Shown here one piece after another: positions 53,558 to 62,988 of a DNA stretch of 64,000 bases. Source of the DNA: Marivirga aurantiaca. Lineage in GTDB: Bacteria; Bacteroidota; Bacteroidia; Cytophagales; Cyclobacteriaceae. A program made the translations under genes and the position numbers. The stretch lies in assembly GCF_016679925.1 (NCBI RefSeq), contig NZ_JAEQBW010000011.1:1-64000 (forward strand). The letters are read 5' to 3'. The notes beneath the pieces are model-generated. The model saw only the letters and a list, made by a program, of their open reading frames with translations, was not told where the DNA came from and did not search any database. How positions within the stretch are numbered: position 1 is the first letter of the stretch; each line of letters begins with the position of its first letter.

Positions 53558-54886
53558 TTAGTTGTTTTGTTGAGATTTAGGTAAATAATACAACACAACC
53601 CTATTGTCTTTTGTAAGATATTTTTTAGCAACACGCTGAATGTCCTCTCTTGTAACAGCCATATATCTATCAATTTCATTATTAATCAAGTTGGCATCAC
53701 CAAAATACACATGGTAATTCGCCAGGCTTTCAGCAATACCGGTCATCGTACTATTACCGGAGATAAAATCATTCTCTACCTGATTTCTCACTTTTTGAAA
53801 CTCAGTTTCAGTAATCAATTCATCTTTCAGTTTATTGACTTCTGCATCCATTGATTCTTCCAAATCTTTTAAGTTGCCACCTATAGTAGGCAAGCCAAAT
53901 AATAAATATAAACCAGGATCTTCAGAAGAAAATGGTATGGCCACAACCTGTAAGGCTTTTTGCTGCTCATCTACCAATGATTTATACATTCTGGCACTTT
54001 GCCCACCAGACAAAACAGTGCTTAGCATTTCCAAAGCATATGAATCTTCAGAACCTTGCTCCGGCATATGATAAGCCTGGATAACTGCAGGAAGTTGAAT
54101 GTTGTCATAAATAGTATCGCGTACTTCTTCCTTTTGCTCAGGCTCTACTATATCCGGTCTGGGAATTTCATTCTTACCTTTTGGTATGTCTCCAAAATAT
54201 TGCTCAACTAATTCCCTGGCTTCATCCATATTGATATCACCTGCAATAGAAACAGTAGCATTTTCTGGTACGTAGAAAGTTTCATAAAAATCCATAAATT
54301 CATCAAGTGAGGCTGCATTTAAATGATCCAAAGAACCGATGGTTGTCCATCTGTAAGGGTGAACCGTATAAGCCCTTTTGGCAATTTCACTCAAAATAGA
54401 TCCATAGGGTTGGTTATCTACTCTTTGTCTTTTTTCTTCCTTTACAACTTCTCTTTGGGTTTCCACTCCTACCTGGTCAATATTGGCATGTAGCAATCGT
54501 TCAGATTCCAGCCATAGACCCAGTTTCAATTGATTGGAAGGTAACACTTCATAATAATAAGTTCTGTCGTTGGACGTATTGGCATTATTTACGCCTCCGG
54601 CATTGGTGATATATTTATCAAATTCCCCCCTTTTAATATTTTCGGATCCTTCAAACAATAAATGCTCAAAGAAATGGGCAAAACCAGTACGCTCGGGGTT
54701 TTCATTTTTGGAACCCACATGGTACATCACAGATACCACTACTATCGGAGTGGTGTTATCCTGATGTAATATTACATGTATTCCATTATCCAAATCGAAT
54801 TCTTTAAATTCAATTTGCTTATTCTGAGCTTGTGCAGAAAATACTGCTGCCAGAATGAAAAATACAAAATTCAGTTTTTTAATCAT
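53558..54886 (-). CDS. M16 family zinc peptidase, catalytic subunit
   Basis: A 442-residue peptidase with a signal peptide (1-20, ending AQAQ). The inverted zinc motif HFFEH is at 71-75, with the third ligand glutamate downstream in VVKEEKRQ. Family members degrade small peptides in the periplasm, often as a pair in which one subunit holds zinc and the other substrate. It is first of the two-gene M16 unit. Confidence 0.93.
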   Translation of the reverse strand: MIKKLNFVFFILAAVFSAQAQNKQIEFKEFDLDNGIHVILHQDNTTPIVVVSVMYHVGSKNENPERTGFAHFFEHLLFEGSENIKRGEFDKYITNAGGVNNANTSNDRTYYYEVLPSNQLKLGLWLESERLLHANIDQVGVETQREVVKEEKRQRVDNQPYGSILSEIAKRAYTVHPYRWTTIGSLDHLNAASLDEFMDFYETFYVPENATVSIAGDINMDEARELVEQYFGDIPKGKNEIPRPDIVEPEQKEEVRDTIYDNIQLPAVIQAYHMPEQGSEDSYALEMLSTVLSGGQSARMYKSLVDEQQKALQVVAIPFSSEDPGLYLLFGLPTIGGNLKDLEESMDAEVNKLKDELITETEFQKVRNQVENDFISGNSTMTGIAESLANYHVYFGDANLINNEIDRYMAVTREDIQRVAKKYLTKDNRVVLYYLPKSQQNN

Positions 54887-54931
54887 CGGTAGATTGTTTT
54901 TTTAGATTGAACTATTTTCATAAATAACTTC

Positions 54932-54939
54932 CAAATATA
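54932..54939 (-). promoter_or_regulatory. Putative -7 box of the M16 unit
   Basis: On the minus strand TATATTTG (54939-54932) matches TAnnTTTG, about 46 bases before the ATG at 54886. No clear -33 box at the expected place. Confidence 0.35.
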
Positions 54940-55084
54940 ATATAAATATTACATCTGACATTATGAGAAAAATATTTTTTGAGTGGTTATTTAATTTTAT
55001 ATTAAAATTGAAAAGACACCCAAATGATGTGGATATGCCAGGCTTTTCCATGGCTTGTATCCACTAAAAATCAAACTAAAGGAA

Positions 55085-55121
55085 AATAAAAAAGCCTTTT
55101 TGATCATCACAAAAAGGCTTT
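55085..55121 (-). terminator. Rho-independent terminator of the adenosine kinase gene
   Basis: AAAGCCTTTTTG (55091-55102) pairs with CAAAAAGGCTTT (55110-55121) across a 7-base loop. Read on the minus strand a T-run follows. Confidence 0.88.
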
Positions 55122-55143
55122 TCAACATACGAACTATTTATGT

Positions 55144-56145
55144 TTAGCTATGTAGTTTGTGTAAAACTTCTTTGGCTTCGTGCCACTCTAATCTTGGACC
55201 GAATTTGGTCACGATTTTGGAGCTGGCCAAGGAGGCCAATTTACCTGCATCTGCAAAACTATGTCCATTGGTAATAGCATATAAAAATGCTCCGGCAAAC
55301 ATATCACCGGCTCCATTCGAATCCACTGCTTTTACCAAATAAGGCTCAATATCAATAAAAGTATCTCCATCGTAAATCATGGCTCCATTTTTACCCTGGG
55401 TAATAGCAAATCGCTTAGCTACTTTTTTCAATTCTTCCCTGGCGGCCTCAATAGTGTCTTTTCCGGTGAAAAGCATGGCTTCTTCTTCGTTACAAAACAG
55501 TAAATCTACACTGGCCCCTACGATAGATTCCATTTGTGATTTGAAGTATTTTACCATAGCCGGATCAGAAAAAGTGAGTGCCACTTTCACTTCATTTTCC
55601 TCCGCAATTTTTTTAGCTTTTTGCATTGCTGCCAAACCAGTTTCCGAGGTCACTAAATATCCCTCCAGGTACAAATATTTTGAATCCCTCAAGGCATATT
55701 CATGAATCTCATTTTCTGAGAAATCCGAAGTAATTCCCAAATAGGTGTTCATGGTACGCTCAGCATCAGGGGTGGTCATTACCAACACTTTGCCCGTAGT
55801 TCCCTGTGGAGCAGTCTCCAGAGTTAGAAAAGTGTCAATTCCATTTGCCTTAAGATCTTTCAAAAAGAAAATCCCTTCAAAATCATTGGCAACTTTGCAA
55901 GAATAAAAACCTTTACCACCAAATTGACTGGTGGCTACCAAAGTATTGGCCGCAGAGCCACCACCTTGCATGTGTTCTTCAGTAATTTTCATGGCTTTCA
56001 ATAACTGATTCTGTCTCTCTTCTTCCACAAGAGTCATCACTCCTTTTTCCACTTTATTTTCTTTCAGAAAACTATCTGAAACTTCGGTGACAATATCAAC
56101 CAGGGCATTTCCTATGCCATAAACATCATATTTCTTATTGGACAT
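55144..56145 (-). CDS. Adenosine kinase-like PfkB family carbohydrate kinase
   Basis: A 333-residue ribokinase-fold kinase. The N-terminal PfkB signature is GGGSAANTLVATSQFGGKG, and the C-terminal one with the catalytic aspartate is DSNGAGDMFAGAF. It resembles the adenosine kinase branch (YDVYGIGNALVDIV). It would phosphorylate adenosine or another nucleoside or sugar. It is transcribed alone. Confidence 0.9.
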   Translation of the reverse strand: MSNKKYDVYGIGNALVDIVTEVSDSFLKENKVEKGVMTLVEEERQNQLLKAMKITEEHMQGGGSAANTLVATSQFGGKGFYSCKVANDFEGIFFLKDLKANGIDTFLTLETAPQGTTGKVLVMTTPDAERTMNTYLGITSDFSENEIHEYALRDSKYLYLEGYLVTSETGLAAMQKAKKIAEENEVKVALTFSDPAMVKYFKSQMESIVGASVDLLFCNEEEAMLFTGKDTIEAAREELKKVAKRFAITQGKNGAMIYDGDTFIDIEPYLVKAVDSNGAGDMFAGAFLYAITNGHSFADAGKLASLASSKIVTKFGPRLEWHEAKEVLHKLHS

Positions 56146-56218
56146 TTCTTAACGATTAAGTATTATGCAAAAACTAATGGTTATGACATTAGCTTGTACT
56201 TGAAAAATTTAGGCAAAA

Positions 56219-57121
56219 TTAGGGATTCTTACGAAATTTGTTGGCTAATTCCGGATAATCTGTAATAATACCATCTACACCTAAAGTCAGCAACCTTTCC
56301 ATTTGTTCTTCATCATTGACTGTCCAGGGTGTAATTTTCACATTTTGTTCATGCAAATCTTTTATCAGTTGATCATCTACCAACTCGAAATAAGGGCTGT
56401 AAATGTCAGGCACAAAACCCAACTCCTCAAATTGAGATTGCCAGTTGTTGTTTTCATATACCAGTGCAGCTAATTCCACGTTGGGATAGGTTGTATGAAA
56501 ATGCTTCAACACATTGAAATCAAATGACTGTATGTTCCATTTATCCTGAGGATAGTTGTTAATAAGTACTTGATATACCAAATTGCTGAATTCTTCAATG
56601 TCGGGATGGAATATTTTCTTCATCTCCTCCTCATATTTAATTTCCACATTCATATGAGGCAATTCTTTATTCTCTGATTCGCAATAATCTTTAACCTTTT
56701 GAATAATATCCAGCAACAATGGCTTAGGTGTCTTTTTAACTATTTGCTGGTCGGGGAAATTAGGATTTTGAATAGCGCCACAATCGCATCTCTTTAATTC
56801 TTCATAATTCAGTTGATAAATATTCCATTTCAGTTCTTCATTTTCAGGAATTTGATTACCTGCTGTATCTTTACAAATTTGATAATTCAAAAAAGGCTCA
56901 TGTGAGAGCACTACTTTTCTGTCTTTAGTAATTACCACATCCATTTCCAAAGTGGTCATGTCTTGATCAATGGCATACTTAAAGGCAGGCCAGGTGTTTT
57001 CCGGGAAATTCCCCCTGGCTCCCCGATGGCCTTGCCAATCTATATTTTCTGGATTTTTCATGTTTTTCCCGCAGGCAGATAGTAAAAGTATCAGACAAAT
57101 CAGTATAAATAATCTATTCAT
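56219..57121 (-). CDS. Glycerophosphodiester phosphodiesterase, lipoprotein
   Basis: A 300-residue lipoprotein (cysteine 17, LLLSAC) with the GDPD barrel: HRGARG (catalytic histidine), NFPENTWPAF, LEMDVVITKDRKVVLSHE (metal ligands and second histidine) and the late glycine-rich LGVDGIITDYPEL. It hydrolyses glycerophosphodiesters to glycerol 3-phosphate in the periplasm. The motifs are complete. It is a single gene. Confidence 0.93.
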   Translation of the reverse strand: MNRLFILICLILLLSACGKNMKNPENIDWQGHRGARGNFPENTWPAFKYAIDQDMTTLEMDVVITKDRKVVLSHEPFLNYQICKDTAGNQIPENEELKWNIYQLNYEELKRCDCGAIQNPNFPDQQIVKKTPKPLLLDIIQKVKDYCESENKELPHMNVEIKYEEEMKKIFHPDIEEFSNLVYQVLINNYPQDKWNIQSFDFNVLKHFHTTYPNVELAALVYENNNWQSQFEELGFVPDIYSPYFELVDDQLIKDLHEQNVKITPWTVNDEEQMERLLTLGVDGIITDYPELANKFRKNP

Positions 57122-57245
57122 AAGTAAAGTTTGAAAGTGTTTATTGAATGTCGAATTTAAACAAGTATTTTCACACTTTAAATTTCATTAATTTTTACCG
57201 ATTAAAGATTATCAAATCTTTACCTTTTTCTGTAACTAGCGATTT

Positions 57246-58643
57246 ATGTTTCAAAGGCTGAGAAAGTACATCTATTTCTTGCAATATGCCATAAAAGGCA
57301 CTAATGAAGACCTTACCAATATCAAAATAAGCCGGGCCATCATTCTTTTGTCTATTCCTATGGTATTGGAAATGGTGATGGAATCACTTTTTGCAGTGGT
57401 GGATGTTTTCTTTGTAAGTCAAATCAGTACTAATGCTGTTGCCACTGTAGGCTTGACAGAATCTGTAATTACTATCGTGTATTCTTTGGGAATTGGCCTT
57501 AGCATGGCAGCCACAGCCATGGTAGCAAGAAGAATAGGTGAGAAAAAACCCAAAGAAGCATCTTTTACAGCCATTCAATCTATTTTGCTTACACTTGCTA
57601 TTTCACTGGTTTTAAGTGTTGGGGGATTTATTTTTGCAGAGGATATTCTAAGATTGATGGGTGGTGAGGCTGATCTTATTGCAGAGGGAAAATGGTACAC
57701 TAAAATTTTATTCGCCAGTAGCGGATCTATTATGTTGCTCTTCCTTATTAATGGGATTTTCAGGGGAGCAGGAAATGCAGCCATAGCCATGCGAGCCCTT
57801 TGGATCAGTAATATCCTGAATATGCTTCTTGACCCTTTATTTATATTTGGCTGGGGCTTTATTCCGGAAATGGGTGTGGCCGGAGCTGCCGTTGCCACCA
57901 CTATTGGTCGCTCAACGGGTGTTATGTATCAATTATATCATCTGTTAAAAGGAACAGGGATTATCCGTATTAGCTTGAATCAGTTAAAGCCTGATTTCTC
58001 CATTATTATCCGCTTAATAAAAATTGCATCAGGCGGGGTAGGACAGTTCCTGATTGAATCTGCAAGTTGGATTTTTCTTACCCGTATTATTTCCCAATTT
58101 GGCAGCGAAGCTTTAGCAGGTTATACCATTGCTTTGCGCATTATTATATTTACCATACTTCCATCTTTTGGTATTAGTAATGCAGCAGCTACTTTGGTAG
58201 GGCAAAATTTAGGTGCAAAGCTACCGGAACGTGCGGAGAAATCTGTTTGGTTGGCTGCCAGATATAATGTGATTTTTTTGTTCTCCGTTTCCCTGATCTT
58301 CTACATTTTTGCCCATGAGATAGTAGGAATATTCACTGATGTGGCGTCAGTAAAGGCCGAAGCTATTAAAGCAATACGTTATATTTGCTTTGGCTACATA
58401 TTTTTTGCTTACGGAATGGTTGTCAGTCATGCATTTAATGGTGCCGGGGATACCAAAACCCCTACAATCATAAATTTTATATGCTTTTGGGTTATTCAGA
58501 TTCCTCTTTCCTACTATCTGGCTACTAATCTGGGCTGGGAAACAGATGGGGTTTATGCAGCTATTATTACGGCATTCTCCTTACTTGCCATCATTTCAAT
58601 CATTTGGTTCAGGAAAGGTCGATGGAAATTAAAAGAAGTTTAA
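57246..58643 (+). CDS. MATE family efflux transporter
   Basis: A 465-residue polytopic protein with about twelve hydrophobic helices, organised as two homologous halves (LSIPMVLEMVMESLFAVVDVFFVSQI and IKIASGGVGQFLIESASWIFLTRII). MATE proteins export drugs and organic cations in exchange for sodium or protons. Its substrate cannot be told. The last 4 bases overlap the stop of the convergent histidine kinase gene. Confidence 0.92.
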   Translation: MFQRLRKYIYFLQYAIKGTNEDLTNIKISRAIILLSIPMVLEMVMESLFAVVDVFFVSQISTNAVATVGLTESVITIVYSLGIGLSMAATAMVARRIGEKKPKEASFTAIQSILLTLAISLVLSVGGFIFAEDILRLMGGEADLIAEGKWYTKILFASSGSIMLLFLINGIFRGAGNAAIAMRALWISNILNMLLDPLFIFGWGFIPEMGVAGAAVATTIGRSTGVMYQLYHLLKGTGIIRISLNQLKPDFSIIIRLIKIASGGVGQFLIESASWIFLTRIISQFGSEALAGYTIALRIIIFTILPSFGISNAAATLVGQNLGAKLPERAEKSVWLAARYNVIFLFSVSLIFYIFAHEIVGIFTDVASVKAEAIKAIRYICFGYIFFAYGMVVSHAFNGAGDTKTPTIINFICFWVIQIPLSYYLATNLGWETDGVYAAIITAFSLLAIISIIWFRKGRWKLKEV

Positions 58644-60343
58644 GTTTGTGAAGAAAAAAATGAAACAATAAAATTGGATCCTTTACCATGTTCGCTTTCG
58701 ACCCAAATTTTTCCACCCATTTTATCCACCATACTTTTTACTATATACAAACCTAATCCGGTAGATTCGTCAGTCCCTATTGGCTTGGCCGAAAGCTGTT
58801 GATACTTCTTGAACAATCTATTTTTGTCATCTTCAGTAAGGCCCGGCCCCTGATCTTTTACCGAAAATATGATATTATCCCCCTCTCTTGTAACTGTATA
58901 GTTGATCTGCGTTCCGAAAGGAGAGAATTTAATGGCATTTGATACTAAGTTATCTATTATGCGCTTCAGATAAGTTCTGTCTACCTCCAACTGCATATTC
59001 TTTCCTAAAATCTGGGTAATGAAAATGATGTTTTTCCTGGCAGATAAAAGTTCATATGGCACCAGACATTCATCTATTAAGGAATGGAGATCAACAGTTT
59101 CAGGTTTATATTTTTGTTCATCCAATACCATATTCCCGGTATCCAGAAATCCTTTAACAATTTGCAAACCATCTGCAACCACTTGTTTAATCAAATTGAT
59201 TCTTTCAACTTGTTGTTCCGATAAATTCTCCTGGTGATCTGTCAGAAGCAACTGAACAATAGTGTAGACTTTTGCAAAAGGTGTTCTTAAATCATGGGTT
59301 ACTTTACCAAAAATATCATTGTTATCGTACTGTTGAATAATCCTGGATTCTTCAGCTTCCAAATCAGTAATACTCTTTTTGCCTGTTGATTTGGATTGGA
59401 ATTCTGATAAGTTGGCATTTATCTCATCGTAAGCCACATTCAATGTTCTGAACAATGCATTTAATCGTTCATTGGCATAATAAAGTTCGCTTACATTATC
59501 AAAGACCCATAAATCACCTTTTTTTCCATTGATCCTGGCGTTTTTACGGATGACTTTAAGTACTTTATTCTCAAACTTCCATATCCAGTCTTCACCAAAG
59601 CTGGAAGGAAAAGCACCTCCCAGGCTGAACATATTTTTCCCCATCAAATCAACTTCCGCCTTATTGATGACCTTATCCTTAAGGTGTGCAAATTTTTGGG
59701 AAAAGAGTTCAAAACTAATAACAGATTGACCCGAAGACAACTCAAAAAGTTTTAATGCTTCCTTATTTAATAAGGTCGGTCCATTTTCCTCCTCGGAAAA
59801 AACAATAGATTGAGGCATTTGATCAAAAATTGTCTCAAACCTCATGCTTTCTTCTTTCCTGCTTGTCATTTGCAAATAACAAGTGCACAATTCCCTAAGT
59901 CTTTCAGCAATTAATTCCCAATACAATTTAGCACCATTGTCCAACTCAATGGGCTTGGGGGCTGAGAACCCTACCCAAATATTTATTCCATTATACTCGA
60001 AAGGGAAAACCAGATGGTGTTGGTGGATCAAGAAAGGTTTTTCAATTTCAATATGGAAAAAAGTCTTATCAATTTTTTTACAAATCTTGTCTCCAAGAAG
60101 TACTTCTTCTTTAACTAATGGATTATCCAGATTCCATAACAGACTTAAGTCATCTTTGTCTTGTTGAATGATCCAACTTTCTTTGGAATTAAATGATTCT
60201 TCCAAAAACTTTAAAAGACTTTTTAATGCTAGCCCTATCTCCCCATGATACAAGGCAGGTGAACTTAACTGTATCATTTGTAGCAATTTATGCATGTCAT
60301 TTTCTGCTACAATATCTGACGCATGATTCATTTTATACCCCAT
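58640..60343 (-). CDS. Sensor histidine kinase with PAS-like domain
   Basis: A 567-residue soluble kinase. An N-terminal region (1-180) may be a GAF-type sensor. A PAS-like region (about 185-300) is followed by a helix bundle with the phospho-acceptor in GKVTHDLRTPFAKVY, an N box (IDNLVSNAIKFS), DQGPGL and TGLGLYIV ATP-lid motifs. There is no transmembrane segment and no response regulator next to it, so it is an orphan kinase. The start could also be the M at 60331. Confidence 0.9.
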   Translation of the reverse strand: MGYKMNHASDIVAENDMHKLLQMIQLSSPALYHGEIGLALKSLLKFLEESFNSKESWIIQQDKDDLSLLWNLDNPLVKEEVLLGDKICKKIDKTFFHIEIEKPFLIHQHHLVFPFEYNGINIWVGFSAPKPIELDNGAKLYWELIAERLRELCTCYLQMTSRKEESMRFETIFDQMPQSIVFSEEENGPTLLNKEALKLFELSSGQSVISFELFSQKFAHLKDKVINKAEVDLMGKNMFSLGGAFPSSFGEDWIWKFENKVLKVIRKNARINGKKGDLWVFDNVSELYYANERLNALFRTLNVAYDEINANLSEFQSKSTGKKSITDLEAEESRIIQQYDNNDIFGKVTHDLRTPFAKVYTIVQLLLTDHQENLSEQQVERINLIKQVVADGLQIVKGFLDTGNMVLDEQKYKPETVDLHSLIDECLVPYELLSARKNIIFITQILGKNMQLEVDRTYLKRIIDNLVSNAIKFSPFGTQINYTVTREGDNIIFSVKDQGPGLTEDDKNRLFKKYQQLSAKPIGTDESTGLGLYIVKSMVDKMGGKIWVESEHGKGSNFIVSFFSSQT

Positions 60344-60489
60344 GAACTGGAATTGATTATTTTGTTTGTCCCCTAAAACAATCTAAATATAAGGGAAAAT
60401 TCAGTCTTTATCGAAAATAAACTAAGGGAAAATTACAAATGTAAGATAAATTACAAAAAAAATAAACTGACCGTTTAAACCAATTTATA

Positions 60490-60520
60490 TTGTCAAATCA
60501 CCATTCTAATGCCATATTTG
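60490..60520 (+). promoter_or_regulatory. Promoter of the second TonB receptor gene
   Basis: TTG (60490-60492), 20 bases, CATATTTG (60513-60520), one mismatch from TAnnTTTG. Transcription would start near 60527, 19 bases before the TTG start codon. Confidence 0.55.
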
Positions 60521-60545
60521 CATAAAACCACCTTAACCAATTGAA

Positions 60546-62954
60546 TTGAAAAAAATAATCATATTTTTTATTTTTATTTGTGCTTTTCACTGCCCAATCC
60601 TGGCACAAATCATACAAGTTCAGGTATTATCTGAGAAGAATCAACCCCTTCCTTATTCTCAGGTTTATCAGAAAAAATCAGGATTATCGGTGTTGACGGA
60701 TGTGAATGGCATGGCTGACATTAGTCAATTTGATAAAAATGAATCTTTGGAAATTAGGCAACTAGGCTATAATAAAAAGAAAATATCTTTTACTGAATTG
60801 GCAGCATTAAACTTCAAAGTGGTTTTGATCCTGGCTGACCAAATGATGAACGAGTTGGTGGTTTCCGGCAATAGGTGGGAACAGCAATCCAAAGAAATTC
60901 CCGCCAAAATAGAATCTATAAAAGCTGCAGAGATCAATTTTCAGAATCCTCAGACAGCAGCAGATCTACTACAGTTGGCTAATCATGTATATATTCAGAA
61001 AAGCCAAATGGGTGGTGGAAGCCCCATGATTAGAGGGTTTGCCACAAATCGCTTACTATTAGTGGTAGATGGTGTAAGGATGAACAATGCTATTTTCAGA
61101 AGTGGCAATATTCAGAATGTTATTTCTATAGATGCTCAAAACATTGAAGAAACAGAAGTGCTTTTTGGCCCTGGCTCTGTCCTTTATGGAAGTGATGCCA
61201 TAGGCGGAGTAATGGATTTCCATACTTTAAGTCCTCATTTTAACGAAGAATTTAAGGTAGAAGGACTTGTGAACACAAGGTTTTCTTCAGCCAATCAAGA
61301 AAAATCCGGACATGCTGATGTACAGTTATCCTGGAAGAAATGGGCATCCATCAGCAGCTTTAGTTATAGCAATTATTCGGATTTGAAAATGGGCAAAAAC
61401 GGACCTCAGGAATATCTGAGGGATTCTTTCCAAACTACCCTTAATGGAATAGATACCACTTTGATTAATCCCGAGCCGGAATTACAAAAAAGAACAGCTT
61501 ATTCCCAATTCAATATGATGCAGAAAATTGCCTATCAGCCTAATAAAAGTAACACCATTCAGTATGCATTCCACTATGGCAAAAGCTCAGATATTCCCAG
61601 GTATGACAGGCTAACGGAAAAAAGCAATGATCAGTATAAAAATGCTGAATGGTACTATGGCCCACAAATATGGCAAATGCAGCAACTGAAATGGACTCTT
61701 ACAGATACAACTCAGCTCTATGATCACCTAAAATTAAACCTATCCTATCAATATTTTGAAGAAAGCAGAAATGACAGAAGGTATCAATCCAATATTTTAA
61801 GAAACAGAACCGAAAGGGTAAACGCCTATACAGCCACCATCGATTTTGACAAGAAACTGTCTAAAAAAACCGATTTGTTTTACGGGGCGGAATATTGGCT
61901 AAACAAAGTAAATTCAAAAGGAATAGAAAAGAATATCAACAACGAAAATTCCAGTCCGATTCAATCCAGATATCCTAATAATTCCATAATGGATTCATAT
62001 GGACTCTATACCTTACTAAAATGGAAAATCAGCCCCAAATTAATAACAAATACGGCACTGAGATTTAGTCATTTCCGTATTGATGCACCTCTCAATTCTG
62101 ACTTTTTTAATTTCCCTATTGAGAGAGCTGAATTATCAAAAGGCGCCTTAAATGGAAGTATTGGGGCAGTTTATCTCCCTTTGCCAACGGTTAAACTTTA
62201 CAGTAATTTATCCACAGGTTTCAGGGCACCCAACATTGATGATGTGGGGAAAGTTTTTGATTCTGAGCCTGGAATTGTGATTGTGCCCAATGCAGATTTG
62301 GCTCCGGAATATGCTTACAGTGCAGATTTAGGAACTACTTTCAGTATTCAAAATCAGCTGAAATTTGATGTTTCCATTTTCTATACTTACCTCAACAATG
62401 CTTTGGCCAGAAGGGATTTCCACCTGAACGGGGAAGACAGCATCATGTATGATGGTACGTTAAGCAAAGTAGAAGCTATTCAAAATATTGGTTTTGCAGA
62501 AGTATATGGTGTACAAGTTTCAGCGGTGTGGAATTTAAATCCTTTCAAAATATCAGGCGCTTATAATTGGCAACAGGGTATTGAAACGGATGATAATGAA
62601 TTGACTAATGTGCCTTTGAGGCATGTGCCTCCCAGCTACGGAAATGCTCATGTGACCTACAGTAATAATGGTTTTAAATTTGACTTATATACCTTGTTTA
62701 ACGGGGAAATTTCTTTTGCACAACTTGCTCCCTCGGAAAGGAACAAAGCCTATATTTATGCCACTGATGATCGCGGAAATCCTTACTCTCCTTCATGGAT
62801 CACATTAAACCTGAAATCAGAATATAGATGGAAGAATGGATTAAGTGCACAATTCGGAGTAGAAAACATCACGAATAAACTTTACAGACCTTATTCTTCG
62901 GGTATATCAGCTGTCGGCCGCAATTTTATTATAGGAATGAATTGGAGTTTTTAA
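60546..62954 (+). CDS. TonB-dependent receptor, heme/siderophore-receptor-like, TTG start
   Basis: An 802-residue outer-membrane receptor: signal peptide (ending LAQ, about residue 21), a short carboxypeptidase-like domain, plug (RGFATNRLLLVVDGVRMNNAIF, FGPGSVLYGSDAIGGVMDFHT) and beta-barrel to the C-terminal phenylalanine. It contains a FRAP box (559-562) and NADL (582-585) where heme receptors have NPNL, but no histidine between them, so a heme substrate is not certain. The first codon is TTG at 60546; the signal peptide MKKIIIFFIFICAFH begins there. Confidence 0.85.
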   Translation: MKKIIIFFIFICAFHCPILAQIIQVQVLSEKNQPLPYSQVYQKKSGLSVLTDVNGMADISQFDKNESLEIRQLGYNKKKISFTELAALNFKVVLILADQMMNELVVSGNRWEQQSKEIPAKIESIKAAEINFQNPQTAADLLQLANHVYIQKSQMGGGSPMIRGFATNRLLLVVDGVRMNNAIFRSGNIQNVISIDAQNIEETEVLFGPGSVLYGSDAIGGVMDFHTLSPHFNEEFKVEGLVNTRFSSANQEKSGHADVQLSWKKWASISSFSYSNYSDLKMGKNGPQEYLRDSFQTTLNGIDTTLINPEPELQKRTAYSQFNMMQKIAYQPNKSNTIQYAFHYGKSSDIPRYDRLTEKSNDQYKNAEWYYGPQIWQMQQLKWTLTDTTQLYDHLKLNLSYQYFEESRNDRRYQSNILRNRTERVNAYTATIDFDKKLSKKTDLFYGAEYWLNKVNSKGIEKNINNENSSPIQSRYPNNSIMDSYGLYTLLKWKISPKLITNTALRFSHFRIDAPLNSDFFNFPIERAELSKGALNGSIGAVYLPLPTVKLYSNLSTGFRAPNIDDVGKVFDSEPGIVIVPNADLAPEYAYSADLGTTFSIQNQLKFDVSIFYTYLNNALARRDFHLNGEDSIMYDGTLSKVEAIQNIGFAEVYGVQVSAVWNLNPFKISGAYNWQQGIETDDNELTNVPLRHVPPSYGNAHVTYSNNGFKFDLYTLFNGEISFAQLAPSERNKAYIYATDDRGNPYSPSWITLNLKSEYRWKNGLSAQFGVENITNKLYRPYSSGISAVGRNFIIGMNWSF

Positions 62955-62988
62955 TGTATGCTACTTATTCCTTATTCAAGTTAAAGTA

